Translations under genes and position numbers: made by a program
Shown here: positions 1 through 8,348 of the stretch, piece by piece
Layout: every line of letters begins with the position of its first letter
Position numbering within the stretch: position 1 is the stretch's first letter
The notes under the pieces: model-generated
Databases searched by the model: none
Told to the model about the DNA's origin: nothing
What the model saw: only the letters and a program-made list of their open reading frames with translations
Origin: CATOSD01 sp965203135
GTDB lineage: Bacteria > Chloroflexota > Dehalococcoidia > Lucifugimonadales > CATOSD01
Direction of reading: 5' to 3'
DNA length: 64,000 bases
Assembly: GCA_965203135.1 (NCBI GenBank)
Contig: CBDBBO010000002.1
Span: 124,001-188,000, forward strand

Positions 1-15
1 GAGGTGGTGGGGTAG
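1..15 (+). CDS. 3' end of a gene, possibly another M19 dipeptidase
   Basis: The first 15 bases read E-V-V-G-stop. The complete M19 gene downstream ends almost identically (D-V-V-G-stop at 1303-1317), and the bases just after both stops are also alike (GCGG..CAG). I infer that the window opens on the last codons of a third tandem M19 paralogue. Five codons are too few to prove it. Confidence 0.35.
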   Translation, partial: EVVG

Positions 16-57
16 GCGGGGCAGGGGTTACTACGGAGGAGTGCGCCCTAACGAATT

Positions 58-97
58 CACCCTCACCCTAGCCCTCTCCCTCATGGGAGAGGGGACG
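58..97. repeat. Dispersed palindromic repeat, CCCTCTCCC type
   Basis: A perfect 9-bp inverted repeat, CCCTCTCCC (72-80) and GGGAGAGGG (85-93), has a 4-base loop and is preceded by CACCCTCACCCTAG. The same design with TGAGGGTG flanks recurs at 20591-20632 and 54312-54352. It is therefore a dispersed REP-like element rather than a single-locus terminator. Confidence 0.6.
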
Positions 98-117
98 TCT
101 GAGACAGGAGAAGAGAT

Positions 118-1317
118 TTGGCAGAACGGAAGAACGTGAGGAATCCCGTACTGAACGCCGAGGAGGCGCGTCAGCTTCACGGCGAGACGCTGGTGATAGA
201 CAGCCAGCAGCCGCCGTTGACCAGCGGCTTTCTGTTCACCGAGAACATGCGAGAGGCGCTGAACGAGTACCACGCGATGGGCATGACGCGCAACGAGGCG
301 ACGCCGCTGCTTCAGGCGATGGCGACGCACGAGATCAAGACGAACGCTGCGGCGAGGGAGGAGTACCTGGGGCTGTGGGCCTCGTCCGGCGTGAACGTCG
401 CGGGCGGCACGTATGCCGGCCCGGGCCCGTTCGACACGGCGTTCGAGAAGTCCGTGACGGGCATAGCGCAGGCGCGGGCCATGATCGACGCGATGGACGA
501 CCGGATGCTGATGGTGCGCAAGGCGGAGGACATCGAGCGCGCCCATCGCGAGGGCAAGTACGGGGTAGTCATCGACTTCCAGGACACGACGCCGTTCAGC
601 GACAAGCTGGAGCGCATCGATCTGTTTCACAACATGGGGCTGCGGATGTGCCAGCTAACGTACAATCTGGGCACGCTCGTCGGCGACGGGTGCACGGAGA
701 TCCACAAGAGCGGCCTCACCTACTTCGGGCAGGCGGTGGTGCAGCGGCTGAACGAGCTGGACATCATCGTGGACGTGAGCCACTGTAGCGAGCAGGTGGG
801 CTGGGACGCGATGGAGATATCGACGGCGCCGGTCATCGTGTCCCACTCATCCAGCTCGGCCGTGGCCTACCACGACAGAGGCAAGAGCGACGAGTTGGCG
901 AGGGCCGTCGCCAACCAGGGCGGGTTCTTCGGGGTGGTTATAATACCGGGCTTCATCCAATCCTCACCCGAGGCGACGCTCGACGACTTCGTCGATCACG
1001 TGGTGCACCTGGTGGACGTGATGGGGATCGACCACGTGGGCGTGGGGACCGATAAGGGCGGCCCGGGCGCCCGGACCTCGTCGCTCATCGAGTGGCCCAG
1101 CGATATGCCCGCGGATCGCCCCGGAACATTCAACTTCAGCGGATTCAGGCTGGACGAGCACAGGCTCACCGACGAGTACAACATCGTGGGCTACGACGAT
1201 TTCAGCGACTGGCCCAACCTGACCGTCAAGCTCGCCGAGCGCGGGTTTAACGAGGACGAGCTGCGGAAGCTGCTGGGGCAGAACTACCTGCGGGTGTTCC
1301 GGGACGTGGTGGGGTAG
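118..1317 (+). CDS. M19 (membrane dipeptidase) family protein lacking canonical zinc ligands
   Basis: A 399-aa protein of peptidase family M19, whose members hydrolyse dipeptides with a two-zinc TIM barrel. The start is TTG at 118, preceded by AGGAG (106-110) at good spacing; no better start lies downstream. Alignment by eye to its neighbour (1354-2523) shows the C-terminal ligands kept: His222 in DVSH, His243 in VSHSS and Asp312 in GTDKGG. The N-terminal HxD pair is replaced by Gln30 and Pro32 (DSQQP). The bridging Glu is replaced by Gln155 (DFQDT). The first zinc site should be lost, so the enzyme may be mononuclear, act on another substrate, or be non-catalytic. It is co-directional with the next M19 gene, 36 bp away. 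Family assignment is firm; activity is unknown. Confidence 0.85.
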   Translation: MAERKNVRNPVLNAEEARQLHGETLVIDSQQPPLTSGFLFTENMREALNEYHAMGMTRNEATPLLQAMATHEIKTNAAAREEYLGLWASSGVNVAGGTYAGPGPFDTAFEKSVTGIAQARAMIDAMDDRMLMVRKAEDIERAHREGKYGVVIDFQDTTPFSDKLERIDLFHNMGLRMCQLTYNLGTLVGDGCTEIHKSGLTYFGQAVVQRLNELDIIVDVSHCSEQVGWDAMEISTAPVIVSHSSSSAVAYHDRGKSDELARAVANQGGFFGVVIIPGFIQSSPEATLDDFVDHVVHLVDVMGIDHVGVGTDKGGPGARTSSLIEWPSDMPADRPGTFNFSGFRLDEHRLTDEYNIVGYDDFSDWPNLTVKLAERGFNEDELRKLLGQNYLRVFRDVVG

Positions 1318-1353
1318 GCGGCCCAGTACGGGAAAGTGAAAGGACAAGGCAAT

Positions 1354-2523
1354 ATGGCAACGCAAGACTCCCTCAGCCAGCGAGCGCGCGACCTGCACTT
1401 TTCGTCGCTCGTGGTGGATACCCACGCTGACACGATCAGCCGCATGACCGACGACGGCGATGACCTGGCGACGGCGACCGGCACCGGCCACCTGGACCTG
1501 CCTCGAATCAGGGAGGGCAACCTGGGCGTGCAGTGGTGGTCCTGCTACGTGGCCGCCAAGGAGATTCCGGAGAAGAACACGCTGGACCGCTGCCTGCAAC
1601 TGCTGGACGGTCTCAACCGCTTCTGCGCGGCGAACCCCGACGACGTGGAGATCGCGCTGACTGCCGCCGACTGCCGCCGGATCGTCGCGGAGGGCAAGCA
1701 CGCCGCGGTGCCGTGCATCGAGGGCGGGCACGCGATCAACGACAGCCTTGCGGTGCTGCGGCTCTACTGGGAACTGGGCATGCGCTACATCACGCTGACC
1801 CACTTCAACACAAACAACTGGGCCGACGCCTCGACGGACGCGGTGAAGAACAACGGGCTTAGCCTGTTCGGGCGTGACGTCATCCGCGAGATGAACCGGC
1901 TGGGCATGGTGGTGGACATCTCCCACGTGTCCGACAAGACCTTCTGGGACTCGATAGAGGTGACCAACAAGCCGATCATGGCGTCGCACTCGTCGGCGTG
2001 GTCGCTGTGCCAGCACCCGCGCAACATGAAGGACGATATGCTGCGGGCGGTGGCGAGCAACGGGGGCGTGGTGAACGTCAACTTCTACCCGGCGTTCGTG
2101 CTGGAGGAGACGAGGGTAGCCACGGACAAGCTGCAGGAGGCGACCTGGGACGAGATAGAGGAAGTCGAGAAGTTCGCCCGGCGGTCGGCCATCGCCCACT
2201 ACTCCGGCACACCGGAGTACGTCGCTCAGCAGCGCGCCGAGATACAACAGCGACGCATGGCCTCGTGGCACGACCTGCCGCAGCCCAACCTGTCCGATGT
2301 GGTGGACCACATCGAGCACATCGCCAAGGTGGCGGGCGTGGACCACGTGGGGCTGGGCTCCGACTTCGACGGTATCCCGGCCGGCCCGATAGGGCTGGAG
2401 GACTGCTCCAAGTTCCCGGCCATCACCGAGGAGCTGCTGAGGCGCGAGTTCTCCGAGGCGGACATCAAGAAGATTCTGGGCGAGAACACCATGCGCGTGA
2501 TGGAGGCCAACATAGGCGAGTAG
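1354..2523 (+). CDS. Membrane dipeptidase, peptidase family M19
   Basis: A 389-aa metallodipeptidase of family M19 (renal dipeptidase type). All zinc ligands are visible at family spacing: His24 and Asp26 in DTHAD, bridging Glu123 in IEGGH, His191 in DISH and His212 in ASHSS, plus the GSDFDG acid loop near the C-terminus. No signal peptide is obvious, so it is probably cytoplasmic. I chose ATG 1354, preceded by AGGACAAGG. A GTG at 1336 in the same frame would add six residues. Together with the upstream paralogue it forms a tandem pair that probably degrades small peptides or related amides. Confidence 0.9.
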   Translation: MATQDSLSQRARDLHFSSLVVDTHADTISRMTDDGDDLATATGTGHLDLPRIREGNLGVQWWSCYVAAKEIPEKNTLDRCLQLLDGLNRFCAANPDDVEIALTAADCRRIVAEGKHAAVPCIEGGHAINDSLAVLRLYWELGMRYITLTHFNTNNWADASTDAVKNNGLSLFGRDVIREMNRLGMVVDISHVSDKTFWDSIEVTNKPIMASHSSAWSLCQHPRNMKDDMLRAVASNGGVVNVNFYPAFVLEETRVATDKLQEATWDEIEEVEKFARRSAIAHYSGTPEYVAQQRAEIQQRRMASWHDLPQPNLSDVVDHIEHIAKVAGVDHVGLGSDFDGIPAGPIGLEDCSKFPAITEELLRREFSEADIKKILGENTMRVMEANIGE

Positions 2524-2656
2524 GGGGTCCAGCGCCGCGAGGTGCGGACGCGCCGTCATCGGCCCTGAACGGCCTGGCCTCGGCCCGGCGGTTGCCTGCG
2601 TCTTGATACCAAGCTAAACTATAGACGAAAACCAAAGTGACGTTCAGGAGATGTAG

Positions 2657-3181
2657 ATGGGAGCGCGGATCGTATTTCTGATTCCGATAGTGCTTCTGCT
2701 GTTTGCGCTGGCGTGCGGCGAGCGTGGCAGCGGGGCGTCCATAGTTGATCGAGAGGCGTTTCCGACGCCTACGCCCGGACCGACGCCGGTCAAGGAGGTG
2801 GAAGTCCAGAAGTTCATGGAAGCGTGGACGCAGACCCACCTTCTGGACACGCTGTCGGCGGACATCGAGGAGCTGTTCGGTGACGTGAACGATCCCGACG
2901 GCAACCCGGTTGACAAGGCGGCCCTGGCGCAGGCGGTGCGTGAAGCGTCCATCGCCGAGGCTAGCGTTACGGCCACGCGCGTGGTAGTCAGGGCGAGAAG
3001 CAAGACGACCGAAAAGCGGAACTACGACGCGGATGCGGAGTACACGCTGCCGATAGAGTTGGACGGCTCGCAATACGTGCTGGCCTTCACCTACAAGATC
3101 ATCGCCGACGAGCGCAAAGAGCAGCCCATCACCAATTCGGTGCTGAGCAGCGGATCGGTGATGCTGACGCCGCTGCCCTAG
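2657..3181 (+). CDS. Small predicted lipoprotein, unknown function
   Basis: A 174-aa protein with a clear lipoprotein signal: a short basic start, a hydrophobic stretch of residues 5-19 and a lipobox ending in Cys20 (ALAC). A Thr/Pro-rich linker (TPTPGPTP) follows, a common tether in secreted proteins of this lineage. The remaining ~125 residues are mixed and match no family I recognise. Start ATG 2657 has AGGAG seven bases upstream. It lies alone between the M19 genes and the convergent minus-strand run. It is probably surface-anchored. The reading frame and signal are convincing; the function is not known. Confidence 0.75.
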   Translation: MGARIVFLIPIVLLLFALACGERGSGASIVDREAFPTPTPGPTPVKEVEVQKFMEAWTQTHLLDTLSADIEELFGDVNDPDGNPVDKAALAQAVREASIAEASVTATRVVVRARSKTTEKRNYDADAEYTLPIELDGSQYVLAFTYKIIADERKEQPITNSVLSSGSVMLTPLP

Positions 3182-3205
3182 CGGGCAAGCGGTCGTAGGA
3201 GCTCG

Positions 3206-4558
3206 TTAGCCGGCGAGCAGTTCCGTCAACTCGCGGACGTCGGGCAGGTCCTCCAGGCGTGAGACGGCTTCCACGACCTCGGCGGCGCGCTGAGCGCCCA
3301 GGATGGGGTCGTTGAGCGAGTGGAACTTTTCCACCAGGCGCTCGCGCGGCAGGCGGTTACCGTAGTCGCCCCTGATTATGGACGTGCGCCCCACCACCTC
3401 ACGGTCTCCCGCGAGCCGAATGCGCGCCTCGGTCGGGGGCACGCCGCCGGCGGGCACTGGCTGCCCGGGCGGGTCGACTCTTACGCTGACCTTCGCCGCG
3501 AGCTCGCGTATGCGGGAATCGTCACGCGCCTCGGTGTAGAAGTCGGCAACGTCCGCGCTGCCGCGCACCAGTGACGCGGCGACCGCGTAGGGGACGTTGA
3601 ACTTGGCCGCGAGCATGTTGTCGGGGTACTCGCCCAGCATTCCGTCCAGCATACTTGGCGCGGAGATGTCTACGGCGAGCACCTCGTCCGGGCCGAAGTC
3701 GCTGCCGGCGCTGGCGTCGAACACGGCGTCGAGCGCGGGGTGGTTCAGGCGGCAGCACGCGTAGAACTTGAAGTAGTTCTGCTCGATGCGGTACTCGCCG
3801 GGCATGTTGGCCACCGCCGCGCCGCGGTCGAAGCTCTCGCCGAGAATGGTGCCGAACACGTCCGCGGGGGCATCGTCCAGGCCGGTGAAGCCGCTCTCGT
3901 ACACGTCTACGGCCAGCAGCCCGTCGTGGCCGGACCGCCCGGGGTACAGGTTGCGCACGGTCGCGCCCCGGAAGGCGGGCTGCCAGCTATTGGCCGGACT
4001 CATGGACGCCGCGATGTTGATCACGTCGCGGACCTGACTAGCGGAGTAGCCCTTTAGCTTTGCGGCGGCGGCCGCGGTGCCGATTACGCCCCAGTGGCCG
4101 TGCGAGTGGACGTTGAATCGGGGCTTCGTCGCGCCGCCGATGCGCGATTCCAGCTCGTATCCGACCAGTGCGCTCTCCACGAAGTCGCGGCCGCTGGCGC
4201 CCATCTCCTCCGCGAGGGCGAGGGCGCCGGGCAGGGAGTGGATCGCGGGGTGGCCTCCGCCGAAGCGGTTGCCCTCGTCCACCTCGAGGGCCACGCCCGC
4301 GGTGGCGTTGACGAGGGTCGCGCTCATCGGGTCGGCCTTGAGGCCGTGGCCGAAGATGGTGGCCGTGGCCGTGTCCGGGAGCGAGCGTCGCGCGATTCTG
4401 GCCGCGAACGCCGTGTTTTCGGGCTGGCGGCTTCCCGCCACCATCGCGCCCAGGGTGTCGAGCATCACGTCCCGCACGGCGTTAAGCGTACCGGGGCTTA
4501 GCGAATCGATGCTTGCCTCGCTAACGAGCTCGGACAGGGTGTCGAGATAATCTGTCAT
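3206..4558 (-). CDS. MmgE/PrpD family protein
   Basis: A 450-aa protein of the MmgE/PrpD family, which includes 2-methylcitrate dehydratase, cis-aconitate decarboxylase and iminodisuccinate epimerase. The N-terminal helical region with LDTLGAMVAGSRQPEN and the VDEGNRFGGGHPAIHSLP segment are typical. The next upstream gene is a cyclic amidohydrolase whose stop lies 9 bp away, so the two are almost certainly co-transcribed. AGGAGG precedes the ATG at 4558. The context suggests degradation of a nitrogenous or carboxylic compound rather than the methylcitrate cycle, because no prpB or prpC is nearby. The substrate cannot be read from sequence. Confidence 0.85.
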   Translation of the reverse strand: MTDYLDTLSELVSEASIDSLSPGTLNAVRDVMLDTLGAMVAGSRQPENTAFAARIARRSLPDTATATIFGHGLKADPMSATLVNATAGVALEVDEGNRFGGGHPAIHSLPGALALAEEMGASGRDFVESALVGYELESRIGGATKPRFNVHSHGHWGVIGTAAAAAKLKGYSASQVRDVINIAASMSPANSWQPAFRGATVRNLYPGRSGHDGLLAVDVYESGFTGLDDAPADVFGTILGESFDRGAAVANMPGEYRIEQNYFKFYACCRLNHPALDAVFDASAGSDFGPDEVLAVDISAPSMLDGMLGEYPDNMLAAKFNVPYAVAASLVRGSADVADFYTEARDDSRIRELAAKVSVRVDPPGQPVPAGGVPPTEARIRLAGDREVVGRTSIIRGDYGNRLPRERLVEKFHSLNDPILGAQRAAEVVEAVSRLEDLPDVRELTELLAG

Positions 4559-4567
4559 GGTGGCCTC

Positions 4568-5977
4568 CTACCGTACGGAGCCTGCGATGGGTGGGGTTGG
4601 GCTGCCCGCGTGGATGAAGCTGCCGTAGCCCGCCGTCTGCTCCAGCTTGCCGTCGCGCAGTAGAACCTTGCCGCGCAGTATGGTGGTGTCGATTCTGCCC
4701 GAGGCCTTCCAGCCCTCGTACGGAGTGAACCCGGAGCGCCCGTGGTGGTCGTCCGCGGTGATGGTCGTCTCCGAGTCGGGATCGATGATGAGCAGGTCGG
4801 CGTCCGCGCCCGGCTGGATGACGCCCTTGCGGGGGTAGAGCCCGAATATGCGGGCCGGGTTTTCGGCCAGCACGCGGGCCATCCAGGTCAGGGGCAGGCC
4901 GCGCTTGCCGACGCCCTCGCTGTAGACGAGCGGCACCAGCGTCTCGAGCGACGGGGCGCCGAACGGGACGGGAGCGCCGTCGGGGCTGCGGAAGATGTTG
5001 GTCCAGCCGTCCTTCTTGCGCTCCGGCGGACCGGGGGAGTGGTCGCTGCCGATGGCGGAGATGTAGCCCTGCTCGCTGCCCTGCCACAGTGCGCCCTGGT
5101 TCACGCCGTCGGCGGGGCGCAGCGGCGGGCCTATCTTGGCCAGCGGGCCCATGCGCTCCATGATCGTTTCGTCCAAGAGCAGGTACTGTGGGCAGGTCTC
5201 GGTCCACACGCGCTGGCCGAGGCGCTGGGCCTCCTTGATGCGTTCCAGACCCTCATGGGTGCTCAGGTGGACGATGTAGACGGGGCAGTCGGTCATCGCG
5301 CCCATGAGTATTCCGCGGTTGATTGCCTCCGCCTCGGCCCAGGTCGGGCATGTGGCGGGGAAGTCGGTCGGCGCGGTGCGGCCCTCGGCGATGGCCTTGT
5401 TCATCAGGTGCTCGATTACGTCGCCGTTCTCGGCGTGAAGCTGCACGATCCCGCCGTTGGCCCCGACAATCTCCATCGCGCTGGCAATGAACGAGTCGGA
5501 GACGCGGTGGTCGTAAGTCATGAACATCTTGAACGAGGTGACGCCCATGGAGATGGCCTCGGCGAGGCCGTCGATAATGTAGGGGGTGTTGCTCAGGATG
5601 TAGTGGAAGGTGTAGTCGACGACAGAATCGCGCGCCGCCTCCGCCTTCCAGCGCTCGATGGCCTGGGGCAGGGTCTCGCCCGCGTCGCCGTCGTAGCCGC
5701 CGAAGGGGATGATGGTCGTCAGACCGGCGCGGGCCGCCGCGACCGAGCCGACGTCCCAGTCGTCGTTCGGCGCGTCTCTGAGGTGGACGTGGCAGTCGAT
5801 GGCTCCCGGCAGCACGTGCTTGCCGGTGGCGTCGATGTACTCGCGGGCCTCCGGCAGCGTGTCGTCGGGGCCGACGGCCACGATCTGCTCGCCCCTGATG
5901 GCGATGCTCGCGTGGTACTCGCCGGTGGACGTGGCCACGAGACCGCCGCGCACGATGGTGTCAACTCGCTGTGTCAT
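4568..5977 (-). CDS. Cyclic amidohydrolase (dihydropyrimidinase/hydantoinase/allantoinase type)
   Basis: A 469-aa metal-dependent hydrolase that opens cyclic amides. The binuclear-zinc residues sit where expected for dihydropyrimidinase: His63 and His65 (DCHVH), carboxylated Lys150 (TSFKMF), His181 (LHAEN), His237 (IVHLS) and Asp312 (GSDHSP). ATG 5977 has GGGAGG just upstream. The frame stays open much further upstream, but that extension overlaps the transporter gene in another frame and is not real. It is followed 9 bp later by the MmgE/PrpD gene. Substrate candidates are dihydropyrimidines, hydantoins or allantoin; sequence alone does not decide. Confidence 0.9.
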   Translation of the reverse strand: MTQRVDTIVRGGLVATSTGEYHASIAIRGEQIVAVGPDDTLPEAREYIDATGKHVLPGAIDCHVHLRDAPNDDWDVGSVAAARAGLTTIIPFGGYDGDAGETLPQAIERWKAEAARDSVVDYTFHYILSNTPYIIDGLAEAISMGVTSFKMFMTYDHRVSDSFIASAMEIVGANGGIVQLHAENGDVIEHLMNKAIAEGRTAPTDFPATCPTWAEAEAINRGILMGAMTDCPVYIVHLSTHEGLERIKEAQRLGQRVWTETCPQYLLLDETIMERMGPLAKIGPPLRPADGVNQGALWQGSEQGYISAIGSDHSPGPPERKKDGWTNIFRSPDGAPVPFGAPSLETLVPLVYSEGVGKRGLPLTWMARVLAENPARIFGLYPRKGVIQPGADADLLIIDPDSETTITADDHHGRSGFTPYEGWKASGRIDTTILRGKVLLRDGKLEQTAGYGSFIHAGSPTPPIAGSVR

Positions 5978-6072
5978 GGCTGCCTCCCGCTTCTGGTTGC
6001 CCTGCCGATGGCCACAAGTATAGTTACGCGGGCAGGGCGGGGCAAGGTTGGTGGATTGGGAGGGGTGCCCGG

Positions 6073-7308
6073 TCACTCCAGCCGGCGCAGGCTTGCGGCG
6101 GTGGCGAGGAAAGCGAGCGCGCCAGCGAGGCTCACGAGACCCATGGCGGTGATGGCGAACGGCACCGACGTGACACCGGCGAGCCAGCCGACGAGCAGGC
6201 TGGCCGGCACGACGAATCCGCGCCCGTAGGACTGGAGGCTGGTGATGCGGGAGCGGAGGGTGTCCGGCACCAGCGTCTGTATCAGGGCCCCGCTGGTGGT
6301 GCGGAACCAGGACTGGCTGAACGCAAACATAGCGATGACGACGAACGCGACGGGCAGCCACTGCGCCTGTGCGAATACGATTGCCAACACCGAACTGGCG
6401 ATCGCCGCTGCGAGGGTGATAGGGCCGCGCTTGTAGAGGAAGCCGAGCGAGGCCATCATCAGCGCGGCGCAGAGCCCGCCGCCGCCGTTTACCGCCAGCA
6501 GATAGCCGCCCACGTCCGCGCCCGCGTTCAGCACCCGGTCGGTGAACACCGGCAGCATGAACATCAGCGGCTGGAGCACCACGTTGGGAATCAAGCCGAG
6601 GGCTATGAGCAGAAGGATGGCCCTGTTGCCGCTCCAGACGTAGCGGACGCCCTCCACCATGTCGCGGAGAATCGACCCGCGGTCCTCGGCCCGGCGTTCC
6701 CGGTAGTAGGGCGTCTTCATCGGCAGCAGGGCGACCACGACCCCGGCGTATAGTATCGCCTCTATGGTGAAGTTCCAGAAGAAGCCCAGGTTGGCTATCA
6801 GCAGACCGCCCACGAACGGGCCGATGAACCGTGTGCCTGTAATGGTGAGGACGTTCGCGGCAAATGCGTTGGAATAGTACTCGCGTGGCACGGTGTTGGC
6901 TATAAGCGCCTGGCCCATGGGCTGCGTTACCGATACGCAGCAGCCGCTGATGAACACGTAGGCGTAGGCGTGCCAGACCTGGGCGCCGCCGGAGAGCACG
7001 AAGAACGCGAACAGCAGCGCGAGCACGGCCATCAGCGCCTGGATGGCCATGACCAGCTTGCGGCGGTCGAGGCGGTCGCCAAGCACGCCGCCCCACGGGG
7101 CCACTATCAGCCCGGGCAGCGTGTTCAGGCCGCCGACGGTGACCACCAGCAGGGGCGTCGCCGCCGCGCCCTCCGCGAGGCGTTGCACCAGCCAGCCCAC
7201 GGTGAGCAACTGCAGCCACTGCGCGCTGTTGGCGAAGAAGTTGGCGGTCCAGATCAGCCTGTAGTTCGGGTAGCCTCGCCAGGAATCCAGTAGCTGTATG
7301 CGCGGCAT
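6073..7308 (-). CDS. MFS transporter, EntS/MFS_3-like exporter
   Basis: A 411-aa polytopic membrane protein with about 12 hydrophobic segments. It has the MFS loop 2-3 signature GVLGDRLDRRKLV and the N-terminal pattern YRLIWTANFFANSAQWLQ seen in the EntS/MFS_3 exporter subgroup. It probably sits in the cytoplasmic membrane and exports a small molecule by proton antiport. It is in the same strand run as the amidohydrolase and ureohydrolase genes, 27 bp from the latter. No Shine-Dalgarno is evident before ATG 7308, so the start is less certain than the family. The cargo is unknown. Confidence 0.85.
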   Translation of the reverse strand: MPRIQLLDSWRGYPNYRLIWTANFFANSAQWLQLLTVGWLVQRLAEGAAATPLLVVTVGGLNTLPGLIVAPWGGVLGDRLDRRKLVMAIQALMAVLALLFAFFVLSGGAQVWHAYAYVFISGCCVSVTQPMGQALIANTVPREYYSNAFAANVLTITGTRFIGPFVGGLLIANLGFFWNFTIEAILYAGVVVALLPMKTPYYRERRAEDRGSILRDMVEGVRYVWSGNRAILLLIALGLIPNVVLQPLMFMLPVFTDRVLNAGADVGGYLLAVNGGGGLCAALMMASLGFLYKRGPITLAAAIASSVLAIVFAQAQWLPVAFVVIAMFAFSQSWFRTTSGALIQTLVPDTLRSRITSLQSYGRGFVVPASLLVGWLAGVTSVPFAITAMGLVSLAGALAFLATAASLRRLE

Positions 7309-7335
7309 GGAGACGGCGAGGCTGGAAGGGTACGG

Positions 7336-8322
7336 CTAACCGGCCGCGCCCACCCGTGCGGCCCAGCGGGGCTGGTCGCAGATGTGCCCGAGGAACTCCA
7401 GGATGGTGTGAGCGGCCACGTAGGACGTGATGCCGGTGCCCACGTCGAGCTGCGGGTTGACCTCGACGAGGTCGAAGCCGACCACGTTGGTGTGCTGGGC
7501 GATGGCGATTAGCGCCCGTCGCAGCTCCTCGTAGGTCATGCCGTTCGGCTCGGCCGAGACGCAGCCGGGCACCAGCGGCAGGTCCAGCACGTCGATGTCG
7601 ATGCTCACGTAGCAGTTGGCGTCGCGCGGAATCGGCCCCACGATGCCCTGTCCGCCCAGTTCGCGCGTCTCGGTCATGCCTATGACGCGGTTGCCGTCGT
7701 CGATAGAGTCCTGGAGCCACTCCCGGTTGTTGCGCAGGCTGCGAATGCCCACCTGCGTCAGGCTCTCCACGTGGTCCATATGGTAGATGTGCCTGAAGGC
7801 GTGGCCGTTGGTGTACTCGAAGCCGTGCATGAACGGCGCGTAGTCGATGTGGGCGTCGAAGTGGACTACGTGGAGCGGCTCGTCATAGGCGCGCACCACG
7901 GGGAAGGTGATAGCGTGGTCCCCGCCCAGCACCGCCGGAAGCGCGTTCTTGTCGAGAATGCGCCGCGTGAGGTCCGTGATATTGGCGAAGGTCTGCTCCA
8001 CGTTGGTGGGCAGCACGTCGGCGTCGCCCACGTCGACGATGCGGCGGGTCGTCATCTCGCGTTCCAGGTACACCTTGTCCGCGTCCTGGTCGTAGTAACC
8101 GCGCCCGCTGAACCGCAGCGAGTGCTCCCGTATCCCCCTCGGGCCGAAGCGCGCCCCCGGCAGGAACGGCGAGCCCTCGTCCGTGGGCGCGCCCATCACC
8201 GCGATGTCCGCGTCCAGCGCGTCCAGATCGGTGCAGATCTCGGAGCGCAGGAACGACGGTATGCCCACGAACGGGTACTGCCGCGCGGGACCGACTTGTC
8301 GCTGTTGGTTGTCGTTGGCCAT
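7336..8322 (-). CDS. Ureohydrolase (agmatinase/arginase family)
   Basis: A 328-aa enzyme of the arginase/agmatinase/formiminoglutamase family, which hydrolyses guanidino or related C-N bonds using two manganese ions. Metal-binding motifs are intact: GGDHAITF (His136), DAHID (156-160), NGHAFR (172-177) and SIDIDVLD (Asp242, Asp244). ATG 8322 has AAGGAC upstream; a longer upstream open stretch lacks family similarity. It lies 26 bp downstream of the C45-like hydrolase and 27 bp upstream of an exporter, in what appears to be one operon. The choice between agmatinase, guanidinobutyrase and guanidinase cannot be made by eye. Confidence 0.9.
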   Translation of the reverse strand: MANDNQQRQVGPARQYPFVGIPSFLRSEICTDLDALDADIAVMGAPTDEGSPFLPGARFGPRGIREHSLRFSGRGYYDQDADKVYLEREMTTRRIVDVGDADVLPTNVEQTFANITDLTRRILDKNALPAVLGGDHAITFPVVRAYDEPLHVVHFDAHIDYAPFMHGFEYTNGHAFRHIYHMDHVESLTQVGIRSLRNNREWLQDSIDDGNRVIGMTETRELGGQGIVGPIPRDANCYVSIDIDVLDLPLVPGCVSAEPNGMTYEELRRALIAIAQHTNVVGFDLVEVNPQLDVGTGITSYVAAHTILEFLGHICDQPRWAARVGAAG

Positions 8323-8348
8323 GGTCTCGTCCTTTCTCTCTTGAGCGC

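Noticed and set aside
964..2559. Long open frame (531 codons) antisense to the M19 genes
   Set aside because: Arises from GC-rich third positions of the real genes. The translation is rich in His/Arg/Val with no motifs, and it lacks a ribosome site.
4568..7720. Apparent 1050-aa fusion of the amidohydrolase with an upstream Arg-rich domain
   Set aside because: The extra part overlaps the MFS gene in another frame and has no protein-like composition; a good ATG with GGGAGG exists at 5977.
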